This document shows positions 34,580-42,327 of a stretch of 64,000 bases of DNA, in pieces; position 1 is the first letter of the stretch; each line of letters begins with the position of its first letter. The DNA is taken from assembly GCA_041687675.1 (NCBI GenBank), contig JAWLBM010000004.1, positions 124,001 to 188,000 of the forward strand, given 5' to 3'. The translations under genes were made by a program, and so were the position numbers. The stretch is from JAWLBM01 sp041687675. Lineage in GTDB: Bacteria > Pseudomonadota > Alphaproteobacteria > Rhizobiales > Pleomorphomonadaceae. A model generated the notes under the pieces. The model saw only the letters and a list, made by a program, of their open reading frames with translations, was not told the DNA's origin and made no database searches.

Positions 34580-35767
34580 TCACGCCCTCTTCAGAAGGCT
34601 CTTGAGGTTCACGCCCGGATCGGCCAGCGCCGCCGGGTCCGGCCGCGCGCCCCGCTCGATCAGCATCTCCGCGATCCTGATCTCGCGACCGGCGGTGGCG
34701 CCACCGCCCACCCCCGCGGCCGAGGCGAGCCGGCCGTCGCCGTCGAGCTGGAACAGGAACAGTCCTTCGCCCGGCCGCTCCCGCCGGATCGACGGGGCCG
34801 CCGGGTCGGGCAGCCCGGCGATCTGCAGGCCGAGGTCGTACTGGTCGGACCAGAACCAGGGCACCCGCGCATAGGGCGCCGGGTCGCCGAGCATCGCCCG
34901 GGCGACGTGGACGCCCTGGTCCTGGGCGTTCCGCCAGCTCTCCAGCCGGATCCGCCGGCCGCGCCAGGGAAAGGCGCAGCAGTCGCCGGCGGCGAACACG
35001 GCCGGGTCCCCGGTCGCCAGCCGCTCGTCGACGACGATGCCGTTCTCGACCGAAAGGCCCGCGGCGGCGGCAAGTCCGGTGTTCGGCACCGCGCCGACGC
35101 CCGCGACGACCAGGTCGGCGGCAAGGCTGCGGCCGTCCGCGAGGTCCACCCCGTCCGCACGGACGGCGGCGATCCGCGCCCCCGTCACGATCTCAACCCC
35201 CTCCGCCGCATGCCGCGCTGCGATCACCGCCGCGATCTCGGCCGGCACCCCGCGCGCCATCGGCCGGTCCGCGGCCTCGAGCACGGTGACGGTGGCGCCG
35301 GCCCCGCGGGCCGTGGCGGCGAGTTCGAGCCCGATGAAGCCGCCGCCGATGACCGCCAGCCGCACGCCCGGACCGATCCGGCCCAGGATGGCGCGGGCGT
35401 CGTCCAGGGTGCGCAACGTCGCGGCCGCCTCGAGCCCGGGCAGGATGCGGGCGCGGGCGCCGGTGGCGAGGAGGAGCCGGTCGTAGTCGACGGAGCCGCC
35501 GTCCGCGAGCCGCACGCAACGGGCGGCTCGGTCGATTTCGGCGACCCGGGCGCCGCGGCGAAGCTCCACCCCGGCGGCGGCGAAGGCCGCCTCCGTCGCG
35601 GTGAACACCGGCTCCACGGGGATCGTCTTGGAGAGCGGCGGCCGCTCGTAGGGCAGGTGCGGCTCCTCGCCGAGGAGGATCACCGGCCCCTCGTGGCCGG
35701 CCTCGCGCAGGGTCAGCGCGGCGCGGGCGCCGCATTCCCCGGCCCCGACGATGACGATCGCGGCCAT
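34580..35767 (-). CDS. FAD-dependent ferredoxin reductase
   Basis: A 395-residue flavoprotein of the ferredoxin/rubredoxin-NAD+ reductase class. It has FAD motif IVIVGAGECGARAA at the start, HLPYERPPLSK near residue 38, a second dinucleotide motif VIGGGFIGLELAA for NAD(P)H near residue 141, and VFAAGDCCAF for FAD near residue 257. A Reductase_C-type tail follows. It lies 10 bases after the Rieske ferredoxin gene, so the two form an electron-transfer pair. The oxygenase they should serve is not next to them. Confidence 0.88.
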   Translation of the reverse strand: MAAIVIVGAGECGARAALTLREAGHEGPVILLGEEPHLPYERPPLSKTIPVEPVFTATEAAFAAAGVELRRGARVAEIDRAARCVRLADGGSVDYDRLLLATGARARILPGLEAAATLRTLDDARAILGRIGPGVRLAVIGGGFIGLELAATARGAGATVTVLEAADRPMARGVPAEIAAVIAARHAAEGVEIVTGARIAAVRADGVDLADGRSLAADLVVAGVGAVPNTGLAAAAGLSVENGIVVDERLATGDPAVFAAGDCCAFPWRGRRIRLESWRNAQDQGVHVARAMLGDPAPYARVPWFWSDQYDLGLQIAGLPDPAAPSIRRERPGEGLFLFQLDGDGRLASAAGVGGGATAGREIRIAEMLIERGARPDPAALADPGVNLKSLLKRA

Positions 35768-35777
35768 CGGGCGCCGC

Positions 35778-36092
35778 TCAGCCGAGGTCGATCAGGACCC
35801 GGCCGTTCTCGACCCGGACCGGATAGGTGGCGAGGTCGACGCAGACCGGCGCGCCCTTGGCCTCGCCCGTCCGGTAGTCGAACCGGCCGTTGTGCTTCGG
35901 GCACTCGATGATGGTGTCCATCACGAGGCCGTCGGCGAGATGCACCTTCTCGTGGGTGCAGAGCCCGTCGGTGGCGTAGTAATCGTCGTCCGGGCTGCGG
36001 TAGATCGCGAAGGTCCGCCCGCCGTGGTCGAAGCGGATCAGGTCCTCCTGATCGATGTCCTCCACCCCGCAGGCGTCCACCCAGTTGGCCAT
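35778..36092 (-). CDS. MocE-type Rieske [2Fe-2S] ferredoxin
   Basis: A 104-residue Rieske protein with the two cluster motifs CTH near residue 44 and CPKHNG near residue 64 (CxH and CxxH). It resembles MocE, the ferredoxin of rhizobial rhizopine degradation, which works with a ferredoxin reductase and an oxygenase. Here only the reductase is adjacent. ATG 36092 has ggagga upstream, and an inverted repeat lies about 40 bases upstream. Confidence 0.87.
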   Translation of the reverse strand: MANWVDACGVEDIDQEDLIRFDHGGRTFAIYRSPDDDYYATDGLCTHEKVHLADGLVMDTIIECPKHNGRFDYRTGEAKGAPVCVDLATYPVRVENGRVLIDLG

Positions 36093-36130
36093 GCTCGTCC
36101 TCCGCTCCAGTCGCCGGTTCCGGCCAATTG

Positions 36131-36146
36131 TGGAACGATCATTCCA
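36131..36146. promoter_or_regulatory. Inverted repeat upstream of the ferredoxin gene (operator candidate)
   Basis: TGGAACGATCATTCCA is a near-perfect 16-base dyad (TGGAA/TTCCA arms around GATC, two mismatching positions). Its arms resemble IclR-type TGGAA...TTCCA operators. It is well placed to control the ferredoxin/reductase pair. The regulator is not identified. Confidence 0.45.
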
Positions 36147-36196
36147 TAGTGCCGTATCGATGGCCAGAGTATTCTAGAGCGGGCATCGAAACGCGT

Positions 36197-36219
36197 CACC
36201 CCGGCGCGAGGCCGGGGTG
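36197..36219 (-). terminator. Hairpin downstream of ctrA
   Basis: A perfect 9-base-pair stem (CACCCCGGC / GCCGGGGTG) with a 5-base loop lies 35 bases after the ctrA stop. There is no U-tract, so it may be a GC-type terminator or a dispersed palindrome. Confidence 0.45.
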
Positions 36220-36253
36220 GCGGGGGAGACGATCGGCTTCCGGCCGCGCTGGC

Positions 36254-36949
36254 TCAGCCGGCCTTGGCGCGCTCGGTCGGCTCGCGCAGGGCGTAGCCGC
36301 GGCCCCAGAGGGTCTCGATGTAGTCCTTGCCGCCCGAGGCCACCGAAAGCTTCTTGCGCAGCTTGCAGATGAAGACGTCGATGATCTTGATCTCCGGCTC
36401 GTCCATGCCGCCGTAGAGATGGTTCAGCAGCATCTCCTTGGTGATGGTGCTGCCGAGGCGAAGGGCGAGAAGCTCCAGGATCGCGTATTCCTTGCCGGTG
36501 AGATGCATCCGCTGGCCGCCCATCTCCGCCGTCTTCTGGTCGAGCAGCACCCTGAGGTCGCCCACCTCGATGGCGGACTCCGCATGGCCCGCCGAGCGGC
36601 GCACGATGGCGTGGATGCGGGCGATCAGCTCGTCCTTGTGGAACGGCTTGGTCATGTAGTCATCCGCGCCGCGGACGAGGCCCTGCACCTTGTCGGAGGT
36701 GGTGGAGAGACCCGACAGGATCAGGATCGGGGTGCGCACCCGCGCGGCCCGCAGCGACTTCAGCACCTCGTAGCCCGACATGTCCGGCAGGTTCAGGTCG
36801 AGCAGGATGATGTCGTAGTCGTAGATCTTGCCGAGGTCGATGCCGTCCTCGCCGAGGTCGGTCGTGAAGACGTTCATCGCTTCGGATTTCAGCATCAGCT
36901 CGATGCTGCGGGAGAGGTTCGGATCGTCCTCGACCAGAAGTACACGCAT
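36254..36949 (-). CDS. ctrA: Cell cycle response regulator CtrA
   Basis: A 231-residue OmpR-family response regulator with the CtrA sequence. The receiver begins MRVLLVEDDPNLSRSIELML with acceptor Asp in DIILLDLNLPDMSG (about residue 51) and Lys in DDYMTKPFHKDEL. The winged helix contains LTGKEYAILELLALRLGSTI and LRKKLSVASGGKDYIETLWG. CtrA is the essential master cell-cycle regulator of alphaproteobacteria, controlling division, polarity and often DNA replication. The C-terminal residues are Ala/Gly-ended, as needed for ClpXP turnover in Caulobacter. Two GANTC sites lie upstream. Confidence 0.97.
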   Translation of the reverse strand: MRVLLVEDDPNLSRSIELMLKSEAMNVFTTDLGEDGIDLGKIYDYDIILLDLNLPDMSGYEVLKSLRAARVRTPILILSGLSTTSDKVQGLVRGADDYMTKPFHKDELIARIHAIVRRSAGHAESAIEVGDLRVLLDQKTAEMGGQRMHLTGKEYAILELLALRLGSTITKEMLLNHLYGGMDEPEIKIIDVFICKLRKKLSVASGGKDYIETLWGRGYALREPTERAKAG

Positions 36950-37019
36950 GGGACACCCGGGTTTGTGTGGCGTTTAACGAAAGCGCAACGAGTATTAAGC
37001 CGACCCTCTAACAAACCGT

Positions 37020-37043
37020 GAATCGGTTCGTGACAATGGAGTC
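37020..37043. promoter_or_regulatory. Two GANTC (CcrM) sites upstream of ctrA
   Basis: GAATC at 37020-37024 and GAGTC at 37039-37043 lie 71 and 90 bases upstream of the ctrA start. In Caulobacter, methylation of a GANTC in the ctrA promoter ties transcription to replication. TTAA half-sites at 36974 and 36995 are 21 bases apart, so they are not a canonical CtrA box. Confidence 0.5.
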
Positions 37044-37082
37044 GGTCCGTCCTGTTCGACCATCGCGGACCGGCGGCGCCGG

Positions 37083-37670
37083 TCAGATGGCCACGACCGC
37101 GCCCCCGCCGGCCGCCCGTGCCTGGTCCAGCGCGCGACGCGCGCGCTCGGCTATGGCGGCCGCCGCCAGGCTCTCGCCGGCGACGGTGGCGACGCCGATG
37201 CTGAGGCTGGCGCCGGCCAGGAGATCCGCGTCCGGGCCGACGCTCGCCGCGGCGAAGGCCCGCCGCAGGCTGTCGGCGAGCGACATCGCCTGGCGCTTGT
37301 CGACGTCGTGGTGGATGATCGAGAAGCGCCCCGGCCCGCAGGCGACGACGAGGTCCATCTCGCGTCGGGCGCGCTTGCGGCAGAGGTCGGCGAGGAATAG
37401 CAGGCAGCGGTCGCGGGCGGCCTCGCCGTGTGAGGCGGCATAGGCGTCTATCCCGTCGACCTCCACCATGGCGACCGAGAAGCGGTCGCCTCGCTCGGAC
37501 GCCGCCCCGATCAGCCGCTCCAGGTGCCGCGCGAGCACCGGCTCGGCGGGCAGTCCGGTGAGCGGGTCGAAGGTCGTCACGTCCCCGGAAGTCGCCGCCG
37601 CGCCGCCGTGGCCCAGCAGGCGCCCGGCCATGTCCCTCAGATCGTCCAGCCGCGCGAACACCGGTATCAT
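37083..37670 (-). CDS. Degenerate GGDEF-domain protein
   Basis: A 195-residue soluble protein with the diguanylate-cyclase fold (FDPLTGLPAEPVLARHL, FSVAMVEVDGID), but the GGDEF signature is replaced by GPGRF in ACGPGRFSIIHHD. The acidic catalytic residues are gone, so it should not make c-di-GMP; a GTP- or c-di-GMP-binding or structural role is possible. About 40 N-terminal residues precede the domain. ATG 37670 has a modest aaagg. It lies upstream of ctrA on the same strand. Confidence 0.8.
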   Translation of the reverse strand: MIPVFARLDDLRDMAGRLLGHGGAAATSGDVTTFDPLTGLPAEPVLARHLERLIGAASERGDRFSVAMVEVDGIDAYAASHGEAARDRCLLFLADLCRKRARREMDLVVACGPGRFSIIHHDVDKRQAMSLADSLRRAFAAASVGPDADLLAGASLSIGVATVAGESLAAAAIAERARRALDQARAAGGGAVVAI

Positions 37671-37804
37671 CGCCTTTCCGCCCCCGTGGTCATCGCGGGC
37701 AGGGTGCACGCAAGGCGGTGAATCATTCGCTCATTCGCATCTAAATGCTGCCATCATGCTTAACCGCAGCATGACCCGGTCGCGGAGTCCGGCCGCGGGG
37801 CGGG

Positions 37805-38797
37805 TCACATCGCCTCCAGCCGGGAGAACAGGATGTCGTCGGTGCGGCGGCTCACCTCGCTGTCGTGCAGCATCGAGTAGCCAGTCGGGTCGGTCCACAA
37901 CCCGATCACGGCGGCGCGGCTCTTGCGGCCGGAAAAGGCGATCCCGGTCCGTTCGTCGCGCACGCGGTTGTCGGTCCCGACGCGAAGACGCAGGCGCTTC
38001 AGGTTGGCCGGCACGAAGCGCTTGCGCAGGTCGGGCCCGTCCCACTGGTGGTAGGTCGCCTCGAAGACGTGGAAGCGGCAGTCCGAGCCGCCATGGCGAA
38101 GGTCGCCCACGATGGCGTCGGACCGCTGCACCGAGACATTGCGGTCGTACTCGCCCACCAGGACCGCGACCGGCGCGCCGGTGGTCGTCGGGTCCTCCAT
38201 CCGTGGAATGCTGCAGCCGTAGTAGGACAGGTGAGTGGCGAAGCGGGGCCCGGGGCCGGCGAACACGTCGGCGATCTGGCTGTAGGCGGACAGCGCGGAG
38301 ATCATGCCGCCGTAGGAGAAGCCGATGACGCCGATCCGGCCGGCGTCCACCTGCGGCAGGGCGGCCAGGTAGCGGAGCGCGGCGAAGGCGTCGGCGAGCA
38401 TCATCGATTCGGTGACGAAGAGCGCGCGCACAAGGTCGCCGTTGCGGCCGACCCCCCGGGACCCGAAGCTGTCGACGATGATGGCCGCATAGCCGGCGTC
38501 CGCCAGCTTGCGTCCGTAGGCGCGCTCGCGCGCGTCATGGAGTCCGCCGAGCCCCTCGACCACGACCACGCCGGGAACCGGGCCGCCCCCATCGACGCGG
38601 GGCATGTGCAGTTCGACGGCGAGATCGACCTCGGGTGCCTCGCCGGTCGCGGCGTCCCGCAGCAGCAAGGGGCTGCGGCTCCGGATCGTCCTCCGCTGGG
38701 GCTCCGCGCCGGGGCTCGGCGCCGTGCCGAGGGATCTTCCGGCCGGAGCCCGCCCGTTGTCCGCCTCCCGCCCGAGCCGCATCGCCTCGCCCGCCAT
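37805..38797 (-). CDS. Dienelactone hydrolase-family alpha/beta hydrolase
   Basis: A 330-residue alpha/beta hydrolase. The nucleophile elbow is GFSYGG (Ser rather than the Cys of classical dienelactone hydrolase), the acid is in VLVGEYDRNV and the His in FEATYHQWDGP. An N-terminal extension of about 60 residues is Arg/Pro-rich without a signal peptide. ggagg lies 6 bases before ATG 38797. Substrate unknown; it stands apart from obvious pathway genes. Confidence 0.8.
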   Translation of the reverse strand: MAGEAMRLGREADNGRAPAGRSLGTAPSPGAEPQRRTIRSRSPLLLRDAATGEAPEVDLAVELHMPRVDGGGPVPGVVVVEGLGGLHDARERAYGRKLADAGYAAIIVDSFGSRGVGRNGDLVRALFVTESMMLADAFAALRYLAALPQVDAGRIGVIGFSYGGMISALSAYSQIADVFAGPGPRFATHLSYYGCSIPRMEDPTTTGAPVAVLVGEYDRNVSVQRSDAIVGDLRHGGSDCRFHVFEATYHQWDGPDLRKRFVPANLKRLRLRVGTDNRVRDERTGIAFSGRKSRAAVIGLWTDPTGYSMLHDSEVSRRTDDILFSRLEAM

Positions 38798-38892
38798 CTC
38801 GACCTCCGTGCCGGTCCATGGGTCCGGCCCATGCTCCGCCGGGATCGAACCCGGAGCCACCGGCCGGGGTTCCCGTCCGGCCCGCCCGGAGG

Positions 38893-38918
38893 GGAACCAT
38901 GACGGCGCCGGCGCCGTT
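38893..38918 (+). promoter_or_regulatory. EcfG-type stress promoter
   Basis: GGAAC at 38893-38897 and CGTT at 38915-38918 are 17 bases apart, an exact match to the EcfG sigma-factor pattern. The predicted transcript start is about 20 bases before the small hydrophilic gene at 38946. Confidence 0.6.
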
Positions 38919-38945
38919 GGCCCGGACAGCGAAGAGGAGGCGACG

Positions 38946-39155
38946 ATGACGGCGAAGGACAATCCGACGCGCAAGCCCGACACCGACCGCCGGCGGGTCG
39001 ACGAGACCCGGCGGTCGCTGCGGGAGGAGGCGGAAGCCTTCGAGACGGACGAAGGCTCCGGCGAGGCGTCCGGGCGGGCGCCGGACGCCCGCGAGATCGA
39101 ATCCGAGGCTGCCCAGCTCGCGGCCCGCCGGGCGATCCCCACCCGGCAGACCTGA
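38946..39155 (+). CDS. Small hydrophilic stress-type protein
   Basis: A 69-residue, strongly charged protein (DNPTRKPDTDRRRVDETRRS at the N-terminus, then EEAEAFETDEGSGEASG) with no hydrophobic core, probably disordered. gaggagg lies 6 bases before ATG 38946. The EcfG-type promoter just upstream points to general-stress induction. No family recognised. It converges with the SDR gene, with 7 bases between stops. Confidence 0.65.
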   Translation: MTAKDNPTRKPDTDRRRVDETRRSLREEAEAFETDEGSGEASGRAPDAREIESEAAQLAARRAIPTRQT

Positions 39156-39162
39156 GGGGGCG

Positions 39163-39921
39163 TCAGCCCACCGAGCCGCCGTCGACGATCATCACCGAGC
39201 CGGTGGTGAAGGCGCTCTCGTCGGCGGCGAGATAGGCGGCCATCGCCGCGATCTCCTCCGGCTTGCCGAGGCGGCCCATCGGCTGGCGGGCGATGAACGC
39301 CGCGCGGGCGGACACCGGGTCGGCGAAGGCGCGGATCCGCTCGCCGAGCGAGGGGGAATCCACCGTGCCGGGACAGATGGCGTTGCAGCGCACCCCGGAA
39401 CTCGCGTGGTCGGCGGCCACCGCCTTGGTGAGGCCGATCACCGCGGCCTTGGAGGCCCCATAGGCGCAGCGGTTCTGGAAGCCCTTCACCGAGGATGCCG
39501 CGGAGGCGATGTTGATGATGCTGCCGCGCCCGGCCTCCAGCATGCCCGGCAGCGCCAGCCGGATCGCGTGGTACATCGGGTCGACGTTGAGGTGGAAGGA
39601 GCGGTGCCAGGCCTCCGGGGGCGTGTCCAGGATGCCGCCGTGGAACACCCAGCCGACGCAGTTGACCAGGATGTCCAGCCGGCCGTGGGGCTGGATCGCG
39701 CTTGCGAGCGCCTCCGGGTCGGCGGCGTCGAAGACATGGGTCGCGTGCACCTTGGGGGCGAGGTCCGCGAGCGCCGCCCCGTCGATGTCGCAGGCGATCA
39801 CCGTGGCGCCTTCCTCCGCGAAGCGCTCCGCGACGGCCCGGCCGATCCCCATCGCCGCCGCGGTGACCACGGCCTTCTTGCCCTCCAGCCGCCTCAGGGC
39901 CGTCCGCGCATCGCTGGTCAT
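39163..39921 (-). CDS. SDR resembling 2-keto-3-deoxy-L-fuconate dehydrogenase
   Basis: A 252-residue SDR with cofactor motif TAAAMGIG, NCVG in place of NNAG, Asp at the end of beta2 (ACDID, NAD-type) and catalytic YGASK. The stretches ASSVKGFQNRCAYGASKAAV and GVRCNAICPGTVDSPSL are hallmarks of the KDF dehydrogenase/BDH2 group. That group oxidises C4 of 2-keto-3-deoxy sugar acids, or beta-hydroxybutyrate in animals. gggagg precedes ATG 39921. It is divergent from the kinase/enolase-paralogue pair. Confidence 0.85.
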   Translation of the reverse strand: MTSDARTALRRLEGKKAVVTAAAMGIGRAVAERFAEEGATVIACDIDGAALADLAPKVHATHVFDAADPEALASAIQPHGRLDILVNCVGWVFHGGILDTPPEAWHRSFHLNVDPMYHAIRLALPGMLEAGRGSIINIASAASSVKGFQNRCAYGASKAAVIGLTKAVAADHASSGVRCNAICPGTVDSPSLGERIRAFADPVSARAAFIARQPMGRLGKPEEIAAMAAYLAADESAFTTGSVMIVDGGSVG

Positions 39922-40013
39922 CTCGATCCTCCCTCATGTAATCCTTGGCGGAATCGATACCGCCGGCCGGCACGATACGCCATCATGGCCGGGACGGAAC
40001 ACCTCGAGGGAGG

Positions 40014-41048
40014 ATGCGGGTGGGGGTGGAGGTGGAGGCGAGCCCGGGACCGGGGCCGGAGGTGGCGGCGTTTCTCGAGCGGGCGGGCCTGGTGCCCGCC
40101 GGCGCCGCGGTGCGGTTCACGCCGCTCACCGGCGGCGTCGCGTCGGACATCTGGAAGGTCGAGGCCGAGGGCCGCCGCTTCGCGGTGAAGAAGGCGCTGG
40201 CCCGGCTGCGGGTTGCCCGGGACTGGCGGGCGCCGGTGTCGCGCAACGCCAGCGAGGTGGCCTGGCTCGAGGCGGCCGCCGCGATCGTCCCCGGCCGGGC
40301 GCCGCGCGTGCTCGCCCACGACCCGGCGATCGGCGCCTTCGCCATGGAGTACCTCGAGCCGGCGGACCACCCGGTGTGGAAGGCGGACCTGCGCGACGGC
40401 TGCGCCGATCCCGCCTTCGCCGCCGCCGTCGGCCGCTCCATCGCGGCGATCCACCAGGCGACCGCCGGCGACCCGGAGGTCGCCGCCCGCTTCGGCACCG
40501 ACGCCGTGTTCCACGCGATCCGCCTCGAGCCCTATCTCGAGGCGACGGCGGACCGCCATCCCGACCTCCGGGACGCGCTCTTCGCGCTCTCCGCCGACAC
40601 CCTCGCCACCCGCCGGGCGCTGGTGCACGGCGACGTCAGCCCGAAGAACATCCTCGTCGGGCCGGGCGGGCCGGTGTTCCTCGACGCCGAGTGCGCCTGG
40701 TACGGCGACCCCGCCTTCGACATCGCCTTCTGCCTCAACCACATGCTCCTGAAGGCGCTGTGGACGCCGTCGGCGCGGGCCGGCTTCGACGCCTGCTACC
40801 GGGCAATGGCCGAGGCCTGGCTCGCCGGGGTGTCCTTCGAGCCAGCGGAGGTGCTGGAGGCGAGGGCGGCGCGGCTGCTGCCCGGCCTCTTCCTCGCCAG
40901 GGTCGACGGCAAGTCGCCGGTGGAGTACCTCACGGCGGAGGAGGATCGGGAGCGGGTGCGCCGCACCGCCCGGCCGCTCCTCGCCGAGCCGGTGGAACGG
41001 CTGGGCGAGATCGCCGACCGCTGGGCCCTGGAGCTTTCGCACCGATGA
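40014..41048 (+). CDS. APH-fold small-molecule kinase (phosphotransferase family)
   Basis: A 344-residue kinase with the aminoglycoside-phosphotransferase fold. The N-lobe Lys is in FAVKKAL; the catalytic loop is VHGDVSPKNIL near residue 206; the metal-binding loop is VFLDAECAWYGDPAFD, which resembles the DPEFAFYG loop of methylthioribose kinase (MtnK). It also lies close to choline/homoserine-kinase-like members, so the substrate is open. The next gene's ATG overlaps its stop (ATGA), so it is translationally coupled to the enolase paralogue. ATG 40014 has gagggagg close upstream; GTG 40020 is an alternative. Confidence 0.82.
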   Translation: MRVGVEVEASPGPGPEVAAFLERAGLVPAGAAVRFTPLTGGVASDIWKVEAEGRRFAVKKALARLRVARDWRAPVSRNASEVAWLEAAAAIVPGRAPRVLAHDPAIGAFAMEYLEPADHPVWKADLRDGCADPAFAAAVGRSIAAIHQATAGDPEVAARFGTDAVFHAIRLEPYLEATADRHPDLRDALFALSADTLATRRALVHGDVSPKNILVGPGGPVFLDAECAWYGDPAFDIAFCLNHMLLKALWTPSARAGFDACYRAMAEAWLAGVSFEPAEVLEARAARLLPGLFLARVDGKSPVEYLTAEEDRERVRRTARPLLAEPVERLGEIADRWALELSHR

Positions 41049-42322
41049 TGGAAATCACAGCCGTCCACCCCCGCCGCGTCTGGGACAGCCGCGGCCGGCC
41101 GACCGTCGAGGTGGAGGTGACCCTCGCCTCGGGCGCGCGCGGCCGGGCCATCGCCCCCGCCGGCGCCTCCACCGGCTCCGGCGAGGCGGTCGACCGGCGC
41201 GACGGCGGAACGGCCTTCGGCGGCCTCGACGTCCGCGGCGCGGTGGAGTCCGTCCGCCGCGAGATCGCGCCGCTGCTCGAAGGTCGCGACGCCTTCGACC
41301 AGGCCGGGATCGACGCGGCGATGATCGCGCTCGACGGCACCGCCAACAAGGCGCGGCTCGGCGGCAACGCCCTCATCGCCACCTCGATGGCGGTGCTGCA
41401 CGCCGCCGCCGCCGAGGCAAGCCTGCCGCTCTGGCGGCATCTTTGCGGCGACCGGCCCGTCCGCCTGCCGCTGCCCGAGATCCAGATCTTCGGCGGAGGG
41501 GCCCATGCGGCGCGCCGGGTCGACGTCCAGGACTTCATGGTGATGTGCCCGGGGGCGGGCTCCTTTGCCGAGGCGCTCGACTGGACGGCCGAGGTCTACC
41601 GGGCCGCCGGGGCGCTGATGGCGGCGTCCGGCCGCCTGCAGGGAGTCGCCGACGAGGGTGGCTTCTGGCCGGCCTTCCGCTCCAACGAGGAGGCGCTCGA
41701 TACCTTGGTGGAGGCGATCGGCAAGGCCGGTTTCCGGGCGCCGGACGAGGTCGCGATCTCGCTCGACGTCGCCGCCTCCGAGTTCGGCTCCGGCGGCGAC
41801 TATCGCCTCGCCCTCGACCGCCGGCGCCTCGACACGGCCGGAATGATCGACCTCGTCTCGGGCTGGATCGATGCCTACCCCATCGTCTCGGTGGAGGATC
41901 CGGTCGCCGAGGACGACCCGGAGGGCTTCGCCGCCTTCACGCGGCGGAACGGCGGCCGCTGCCAGGTGATCGGCGACGACTTCCTCGTCACCGACGCTGA
42001 GCGGGTCGTCGCCGCCGCCGCCGCCGCCGCCGCCACCGCGGTGCTGGTGAAGCCCAACCAGGCCGGCACCGTGACGGAGACGAAGGCCGCCCTCGACGCC
42101 GGGCGCGCCCGCGGCTTCGGCACCATCGTCTCGGCGCGGTCCGGCGAGAGCGAGGACGTGACCATCGCCCACCTCGCCGTCGGCTGGGACGCAGGCCAGC
42201 TCAAGGTCGGCTCCTTCTCCCGCTCCGAGCGGATGGCGAAGTGGAACGAGGTGCTCCGGATCGAGGAGGAGATGGGTCCCGCCGCCCGCTTCGCCGGCCG
42301 CGACGCGCTCGTCTTCCGCTGA
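41045..42322 (+). CDS. Enolase-family paralogue lacking the conserved active-site His
   Basis: A 425-residue protein with full enolase layout. The mobile loop is AGASTGSGEA near residue 39, Glu204 is in DEGGF, the metal ligands are Asp241 (SLDVAASEF), Glu284 (VEDP) and Asp311/312 (GDD), and the Lys pair is Lys336 (VKPNQAGT) and Lys387 (KVGSFSRSER). The SHRSGETED motif reads SARSGESED, so the conserved His is Ala364, and the NGGxHADN loop reads FGGGAHAARR. A GCC run encodes a poly-Ala stretch near residue 323. It is coupled to the kinase gene. Probably acts on a phosphorylated compound other than 2-phosphoglycerate (inference). Confidence 0.85.
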   Translation: MMEITAVHPRRVWDSRGRPTVEVEVTLASGARGRAIAPAGASTGSGEAVDRRDGGTAFGGLDVRGAVESVRREIAPLLEGRDAFDQAGIDAAMIALDGTANKARLGGNALIATSMAVLHAAAAEASLPLWRHLCGDRPVRLPLPEIQIFGGGAHAARRVDVQDFMVMCPGAGSFAEALDWTAEVYRAAGALMAASGRLQGVADEGGFWPAFRSNEEALDTLVEAIGKAGFRAPDEVAISLDVAASEFGSGGDYRLALDRRRLDTAGMIDLVSGWIDAYPIVSVEDPVAEDDPEGFAAFTRRNGGRCQVIGDDFLVTDAERVVAAAAAAAATAVLVKPNQAGTVTETKAALDAGRARGFGTIVSARSGESEDVTIAHLAVGWDAGQLKVGSFSRSERMAKWNEVLRIEEEMGPAARFAGRDALVFR

Positions 42323-42327
42323 TCGGG

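Noticed and set aside
36973..36998. CtrA binding box upstream of ctrA
   Set aside because: The two TTAA half-sites are 21 bases apart, not separated by seven bases as in the consensus.
42007..42042. A run of GCC triplets
   Set aside because: It is inside the enolase-paralogue gene and encodes a poly-Ala stretch; it is not an independent repeat array.
41045..42322. Housekeeping enolase
   Set aside because: The conserved His and the NGGxHADN loop are altered and the neighbours are not the usual pyrG, kdsA or pdh genes.
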